Assembly (NCBI GenBank): GCA_030998015.1 | Contig: JARWMV010000187.1 | Coordinates: 1-25,821 of the forward strand | DNA length: 25,821 bases | DNA from: Ceratorhiza oryzae-sativae | Lineage: Eukaryota > Basidiomycota > Agaricomycetes > Cantharellales > Ceratobasidiaceae | Direction: 5' to 3' | Notes under the pieces: generated by a model | Told to the model about the DNA's origin: nothing | Databases searched by the model: none | The model's input: only the letters and a program-made list of their open reading frames with translations | In this document: positions 21,055 to 25,821 of the stretch, one piece after another | How positions within the stretch are numbered: position 1 is the first letter of the stretch | Layout: every line of letters starts with the position of its first letter | Translations under genes and position numbers: made by a program

Positions 21055-22362
21055 TGTTATGGATCACTAACATTTTTCTATTATTTTAGTCTGCTCTGCC
21101 AACCTCAAGCAATGCCTCTGTAATTTTTCTTGAAATTAAATGAATTTGTATGTGTCTGAAATTGTACTATTTGTGTTCCATTAAATAGTACAAAATCTCC
21201 TCTTTCCAACGCATATTTTATCGTGATTTTATCTTAAGAACTCAGGGAGATATAGAGGTTGCGATATTTCCTCTTATCAGGAGATATTGATTACAACATT
21301 GCACCGCTCATATCTCGGCAACCGCTTACGCTATCATAGCGATCTTGTGCTCTATCGATAGCTAATCTTCGGTGGTATCTGCTGCCCAACGATCGTCGCG
21401 ATCCACCGGATCCTCGCGCCGGAATAGCCCAAAGATCATTAGAATCTTACTGGACCATCAATCAAGATCTAATGACTCCAGTGAGTCAGGAGAGCTTTCC
21501 AAATTGATCCAGAAGCTTCTCTGACTCACCTTATGACTCACTGAGATGTAGCCTCTGTTCATTACATGTATATACTATGATTATATGATCTACAAGCCAA
21601 TAGCAGGTCTCAGATGCATCAATGCCTTCAATCCACACCCTGTCTTTACTCTCTTATCCTATACTGGGCTAGGGTGTACCCCATGTATAGCAGTACCCTC
21701 TTTTGATGATCACACTGGCATGCATGCATCTATTTGGCTCTGGAATGCCCTCCTCAGGGTATAAAAGGACCTCCTCTGGGGCCCTTCCAGACCACCTTCC
21801 ATCCTCTACTCAACCCAGACTGGTTATTGGTTTCTTTTCTCTTTCTATTTCTCTTGTCTGTGTGTGATTTCTTATATAACTAGTACTGAGGAATAAAGTA
21901 CCATATTAGTTATATACTGTCTGAGTCATTGTATCTTATATACAGAGATATATAAGGATACAATATTGCCTGATTGAGTGTGACATTAAGTACTGGCTAT
22001 TAGAGGAAATCTAAGTACCTGTAGCTGAGGAAGTACACGCATTAGGCAGCCCACCATCTATCCTATAAGCTATCACTTAAGTTTAGTATTAAGATTAGTA
22101 TCAGTTAGTCCAAGTGACTAGGGCTGAGCTACATTTAAGATATCAAAGGGAACCTGACCTTAGTAGTCTTGCTCTTTATACCTATAAATTAGTCAGTTTA
22201 CACTGTGAAAGATTAAGACTACCTTGAGTGTTACTTGATTGCATTGCAACTACTTTGAGCCTTCTTACTCTAGACTAAGAAGTATTGAGTACAATTAGTG
22301 TATGCTAACATATCTACATTTGCTTAAGCTCTAGATATCCAAGTGTACCCTGACCTGTAACA
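21055..22362 (+). repeat. LTR3: solo LTR, inverted relative to LTR1 and LTR2
   Basis: A 1308-bp LTR, TGTTATGGATC...CCTGTAACA, with a perfect duplication ACACA (21050-21054 and 22363-22367) and no internal region: a solo LTR left by LTR-LTR recombination. Sense is plus: TATAAAAGG at 21760-21768, a pyrimidine-rich start region, AATAAA at 21892-21897, and a long U5. Together with LTR2 it makes an inverted repeat around a 141-bp centre. Confidence 0.96.
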
Positions 22363-22367
22363 ACACA

Positions 22368-22572
22368 CCAATTGTTAGGTAAAATTTACAGTGCATACAG
22401 ACTGTAACAGGGTCTATTAACACCCCAAATTCTACCTATACAAAATAGAAAAGCAGAATATGCCCTGAGTGAGGTGGTATTGGCGTTAAACCCCACAGCA
22501 CAGAACCATGCCAACCTTGTTTGGGCCTAGTCGCTCACAATTGCCCAGTGCTTAGCTCCATCTTGTACATGG
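22368..22572. other. hAT-internal or H-leader sequence, no gene seen
   Basis: Right flank of LTR3. On the minus strand CCTAACAATTGGTGTGT leads into the gag leader. This could be an LTR end followed by a primer site, but no partner LTR is visible to test it. No coding stretch stands out. Confidence 0.4.
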
Positions 22573-23148
22573 CCACCACTACTGCCAGTGTCTTGGCCCT
22601 CGCTTATGTTTTCCACAAGGTGCATATGTGTCCAGCTTAATCTGGCCAAAAAAAACTGACAATTAGCTTCATATTTTTGTCTACTGTAGGGGTTATCAGT
22701 GTGGAAACAAGTTGGGTGAAAAGGCCCCTGCTTGTGCCGACAATTGGACAAAACCCAACTGTTCATGGGCTGTCCAATGCAATACTGCCCCCAAGTATTC
22801 TGCCAGTCCCTACTACCTTTGTTGAGTGCTTGAGTTTCCCAGTGCTCCAGGTGGGATGGTCTGTGCAACACTTGGGGCGATGTTACATTTTTTGATCCCA
22901 GGAGGTGACTCTGGAGGTGGAATATGGTTTGGTAAGTGACCTTTCCATCTTTATTCCAGCTAACTCATCATTCCTAACGACTGTAGGACAATGCCAATCA
23001 CTTGCACACACCTGGACAACACCTCACTTGCTTCAGCCTTGTTTGCCCCCCTGTCCCCCCACAGGCTGAGCCAAGTTTGTCAGTCAGGCTACCCTGGCCA
23101 CCACAGACTGTTGGTCAACAAGGGTGTTATCCCCAAGCCTGTGCCTAA
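22573..23148 (+). CDS. Candidate spliced passenger gene in the hAT, function unknown
   Basis: The plus strand shows gene-like splice signals. The clearest intron is 22932-22986 (GTAAGT donor, CTAAC branch sites at 22960 and 22974, CTGTAG acceptor). A second possible intron runs from about 22855 (CAG|GTGGGA) to an acceptor TTTTTTGATCCCAG near 22901. A third ends at CTACTGTAG (22689). Splicing these keeps one frame open through PTTFVECLSFPVLQ, EVTLEVEYGL and DNANHLHTPGQHLTC to a TAA at 23146-23148. The first exon is unsure; an ATG at about 22573 gives a short hydrophobic start. I recognise no domain. It could be a passenger gene or captured host fragment of the hAT, or chance. Confidence 0.3.
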
Positions 23149-23560
23149 GTCACAAACATCCCCAACATCAACTACCCCACCTGTGAGTCCAGCACACTAC
23201 TCTTGTCCTGTGCTGAACTGACATGGTGGCCTGGTTCAATCATTCCACCTCATGTCAATATCTCAAGTTAAGCTAACAAACCAAAGCCATTGCAGCCTTG
23301 TCTGGTTATTCAGCCTTGCATCCACTGGATGACAAGACCCAACCAGCTTCCCTTTTCACCCCATGCTACAATACATATTCTCTTCTATAGATTGTACTCA
23401 ATGTTTATACATGAATGATACTACTATTTGTTGTGCTCACCTATTGCGTCCATGTGAACTTGTGCATGAAACCGTATGCTTACTGCATGCCAAACTACAT
23501 ATCAAATTGGGTTTGAGCACCCTTGGTACTCCCCAAGCTCTTGGCTTCCTGCCTTCCCAC
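23149..23560. other. Non-coding stretch in the right arm of the hAT
   Basis: No convincing coding sequence on either strand. Around 23380-23420 the sequence is AT-rich and resembles a 3' UTR of a plus-strand gene. It lies between the candidate passenger gene and the subterminal repeats. Confidence 0.4.
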
Positions 23561-23770
23561 ACTCTGGCCTTCCTGCAGTCCCACATTCCTGCCTTCCTGC
23601 CTTCCTGCTTGCCTGCAATGGCCAGTATTCTGGCAATGCAGGAGCTTCCCACTGCTGCCAGCATGCTGTGGGAATCTGGCATTCCTGTGTGCCAGAGCTG
23701 GAGCCAGAGCTGGAAGGGCTACAAGATGGTAATTTCTGGCATGCCAGTGCCAGATGCCTGCATTTTTCCT
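23561..23770. repeat. hAT right subterminal repeat cluster
   Basis: Clustered ATTCTGGCA, TCTGGCATTCC, GCCAG and TTCTGGCATGCCAG motifs mirror the cluster at 12291-12525. CTTCC/CTGCC short tandem copies (about 23570-23610) add to it. It leads directly into the right terminal repeat at 23771-23784. Confidence 0.75.
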
Positions 23771-23784
23771 GCTTGACATCTTTA

Positions 23785-24417
23785 CCCATAAGGGTGTTCA
23801 AGCAAATACTTGTCCCAGGCACACTGGGCAAAAGCTAGAATCCCACAGGGCACAGGAGGAAGCTCCAGCAGGTGTCCTTCATCTGGAACAAGCCCTTTAG
23901 AGCAAGCCAGATGGTTCAAGGCACTCAGCATGTGATTGCCCCAGATTTGGAGACAAACTACTGTGTAGATCAGGTCAGAGAAGGAATCAAAAGGCTCATG
24001 CCAGTCCTGGATGTGGAAACCTTTTTCTGGCTCTAGAGGGTATGCAATATTTGCCACCCTAAATTGCACATACAGAGGTGAGTCCACTCCAAAGCTGTTC
24101 AAAACCTCAGCCTTCTTAAGGCCTCCATCATGGCAGAAAGTGGCAACACAGTTGCACACTTGCAACAGAGCATCAGTAAGAGCATGAATGGTCTGGTCAC
24201 TCAGGTACCAGCCATCCTTATACCAGCTCTGACCTACACTGTGCTGTACTTCAATGCCCTCCCTGAACTTGTGCTCAAGGATGGATGGGCTACTGAAAAA
24301 CTTACTCTCCCCTTGACACATGACACTTGCAAACACATGGAAGTGCTTGCAGGACAGGATCAAGTTGATGCTGGCCATAATCTGGACATCATTCAACATG
24401 GAGGGAGGAGTCTGCAT
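23785..24417 (-). pseudogene. Gene X, 5' part (exon 1), split by the hAT
   Basis: ATG 24417 gives 211 codons up to the hAT insertion, after which a TAA inside the terminal repeat ends the visible reading. I chose this start because a TATA box lies about 98 nt upstream and the ATG follows a pyrimidine-rich leader ending TTTCCACC; the frame is open to an ATG at 24507, but that lies only about 8 nt after the TATA box. The protein starts MQTPPSMLNDVQIM and holds KHFHVFASVMCQ, QSWYKDGWYLSDQTIHALTD and CGILAFAQCAWDKYLL. It is compact, moderately hydrophobic and Cys/His-containing, with no family I recognise. It continues in frame at 12268. Gene G lies upstream in the same direction, 206 nt from this ATG. 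Confidence 0.75.
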
Positions 24418-24514
24418 GGTGGAAAGAAGATGAGAATATGAAGATAAGAGAGAAGCAGAGCTGTAGAACTGGAGGGTGTTGAACTGCTGAGGAGAGAGGG
24501 CTTGCATAGGCTGC

Positions 24515-24521
24515 CTTTATA
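24515..24521 (-). promoter_or_regulatory. TATA box of gene X
   Basis: TATAAAG on the minus strand, about 98 nt before ATG 24417 and about 100 nt after the stop of gene G. The CT-rich stretch after it fits a fungal transcription start region. Confidence 0.55.
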
Positions 24522-24622
24522 GCTAAGAGACGTCTTGGTTTCTCCTTGAAATTACAGGGTTGTCCCTTAAGTTCACACAGGTGGAAGTGGGGGACAATTG
24601 CATGAATTCCAAGCAGATCAAT

Positions 24623-25458
24623 CTAGTACATGTCATGACTCTCCATGATATCCCTCAGATGTCTTTGCGCAGCTCTGAGGTTCCCTACTTCTTCCACCAG
24701 TTCCCTATTCAACTCCTGTACCCTACTTTCTAGGGCCAACTCCATCACCAGAAGGTCACCAGATGACTCAGTTCCATCAGAAAGTGAGTCAGATGGTGAT
24801 TCTGGCTGGAATTCAGGAGAAGGGGAAGGAGGGTAAGCAAGTCTATACAAGTCAACTTTAGATCTTGACTCAAAAGAAGCAAACTCACTGATATTCAGGA
24901 AGTTCTCCTCCTAACTCATATTCCCCATCAGCAGGTGCTTCAGAGAGTATGGAAGGCTCTCTGAAAGCCTCATGGGGCCATTGTGCATAATCCCTAAACA
25001 GATCAGCTTTAGATCTTGACTCAATCAAAGTCAAGAACTTACCAGTCCATCCTCTCCAGGAACTCCTCATAGTCAACAGGGCTTGTGCTCCTTGGGGGAG
25101 GCACCAGCCTTTCATCCCTCCTGCCCCATCCATGCATCAAAACCAGATCAAATGGGGTTGGCTCCAACCCTGGAGAGGGAGGAGTTGGCCATCCAATCTC
25201 AAAATGAGGGCCTTGACTGGGAGCTTCCAATGGATAAGTTGGAAGTGGAGGATAGAGTGGAGAGGGAGCTGGATTGGGATACACTGGAAGAGGCATATCT
25301 GGGGCAGGCTCAATGCCCTCCCTTCTAGATTGTCACCTATTCTGCCTGTTTTGAGATTGCACCCTAGTGTGCTCCCATCTGAGGCCCATAAAGCAATGCT
25401 CCAGAATGTCCAGATGGGTGCTGGGAGTCTGGGGATGTTTGATTGAGTAGTCAGACAT
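24623..25458 (-). pseudogene. Gene G: spliced Pro-rich protein with C-terminal coiled coil, one nonsense codon
   Basis: Three exons on the minus strand: 25458-25043, 24993-24889 and 24842-24623, with introns of 49 nt (GTAAGT...TTTAG) and 46 nt (GTGAGT...TATAG). Both exon joins keep one frame, giving 246 codons from ATG 25458 (MSDYSIKHPQTPS) to the stop at 24623. Codon 42 is TGA (25335-25333) in an Arg-rich run (QNRQNR then QSRREG), most simply CGA to TGA. If that is real, the first usable later start is ATG 25296. The N-terminal part is basic, the middle is Pro-rich and probably disordered (VYPNPAPSPLYPPLPTYP), and the end is a helical, coiled-coil-like segment (ALESRVQELNRELVEEV). No family recognised. 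Gene X follows in the same direction. Confidence 0.65.
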
Positions 25459-25821
25459 GTTTAGAGGGTACAACTGTGCAGTATACAGCTGTAGTACCTT
25501 AGAGACGACACAAAAATCTTATACTGCATGTATTTCACATCCAGTTGCCAATAGGAAGCTTTCTCCAAGTAAAAGAAGCTTGTAACTGGCCAAATAGAGT
25601 GTGCTCTGCTGTTATCTTTACAGTTATCATATGCTGATCCTTCCAGATCTTTCTTATCTAGTCCTTACATCTTACAGTTGGTGATCAGTCCAAGCAGTCA
25701 ACTGAGATTACTTTGCAGTGACTCATTCTGATGATTGCATGGGGGATCAGACAACTTTATACTTTAAATCTATATACAGAAAGTTCTGGTACAAGACTTA
25801 AAGGGAAGATAAGGGGAAAAG
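25459..25821. promoter_or_regulatory. Upstream region of gene G
   Basis: No coding sequence is evident. On the minus strand TATATAG (about 25775) and TATAAAG (about 25760) lie about 300 nt before ATG 25458; either could be a core promoter. It shows no LTR-like end, so the 5' LTR expected for an element ending at LTR1, if there is one, lies beyond the window. Confidence 0.35.

Larger units (their letters stand above)
12277..23784 (-). mobile_element. hAT-family DNA transposon, 11.5 kb, inserted in gene X and itself invaded
   Basis: Terminal inverted repeats are TAAAGATGTCAAGC (12277-12290) and its exact complement at 23771-23784. The first five bases fit the hAT end consensus YARNG. Perfect 8-bp duplications CCCATAAG flank it. 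Both ends carry dense subterminal TTCTGGC/GCCAG motifs. The transposase is on the minus strand (pieces at 18241-19789 and 12667-13611). Inside lie the copia element C (13612-18235), LTR2 (19790-20913), an H-like gag start and LTR3 (21055-22362). The transposase N-terminus is not found, and the transposase is riddled with changes, so the element is dead. A plus-strand spliced ORF near the right end could be a passenger. Confidence 0.9.

Noticed and set aside
22527..22871. Minus-strand open frame of 114 codons right of LTR3
   Set aside because: It is antisense to a better-supported splice pattern and has no recognisable transposase or gag motif.
22373..23278. A possible 5' LTR of element H (ends TGTTAG...CTAACA, followed by AT and TGG on the minus strand)
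   Set aside because: Only 6-bp matching ends and a TGG at the boundary support it. No partner LTR is in the window, no promoter or ordered TATA/AATAAA was found in that sense, and a spliced frame on the other strand overlaps it.
23437..23838. Several overlapping open frames on both strands in the CTTCC/CTGGC-rich stretch
   Set aside because: Low-complexity subterminal hAT repeats produce long frames in many phases; composition explains them.
1..25821. UGA as a reassigned sense codon
   Set aside because: Genuine-looking stops of pol and other genes include TGA, and the excess of TGA is explained by C-to-T change at CGA codons in dead elements.

Overview
The window reads as filamentous-fungus nuclear DNA, most likely a mushroom-forming basidiomycete. 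This rests on introns of 46-55 nt with GTAAGT-type donors and CTGAC/CTAAC branch sites, and on chromodomain Ty3/gypsy, Ty1/copia and hAT families of the kind common in Agaricomycete repeats. The assignment comes from family recognition, not a search. Almost everything is transposon, and no rRNA, tRNA or CRISPR array was seen.

Layout. Element H (Ty3/gypsy, minus strand) is the substrate on the left. Its pol is at 24-1720, its protease and gag C-terminal part at 8661-10508, and a probable gag N-terminus at 20914-21010. Element N, a complete 6.94-kb gypsy chromovirus (1721-8660) with 376-bp LTRs and AGTAA target duplications, sits inside H pol; removing it and one target copy restores H's reading frame. 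At 10509 H gag is cut by LTR1, a 1308-bp LTR preceded in its own sense by a G7 tract. Beyond it lies the 3' part of an unknown spliced gene, here called X (11848-12268).

Gene X is split by an 11.5-kb hAT transposon (12277-23784) with TAAAG-type terminal repeats and perfect 8-bp CCCATAAG duplications; X resumes at 23785-24417. The decayed hAT transposase (minus strand) is itself split by a Ty1/copia element C (13612-18235; AGCAT duplications, 254-bp LTRs). To the right inside the hAT are LTR2 (19790-20913, with a 184-bp deletion), a 141-bp segment holding the H-like gag start, and LTR3 (21055-22362, a solo LTR in the opposite orientation with ACACA duplications). LTR2 and LTR3 form a large inverted repeat. 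A second spliced gene of unknown function, here called G (24623-25458), lies upstream of X in the same direction.

How it fits together. Clean duplications and frame continuity fix most insertion events: N in H, the hAT in X, C in the hAT, LTR3 in the gag leader. One pairing (H gag across LTR1/LTR2) crosses the hAT pairing. Simple nesting cannot explain that, so LTR-LTR recombination or conversion probably occurred. Premature stops in unrelated elements are almost all TGA, and LTR pairs differ almost only by transitions, pointing to C-to-T decay at CpG. G, X and their position against the G7 tract and LTR1 are the least explained part of the window.
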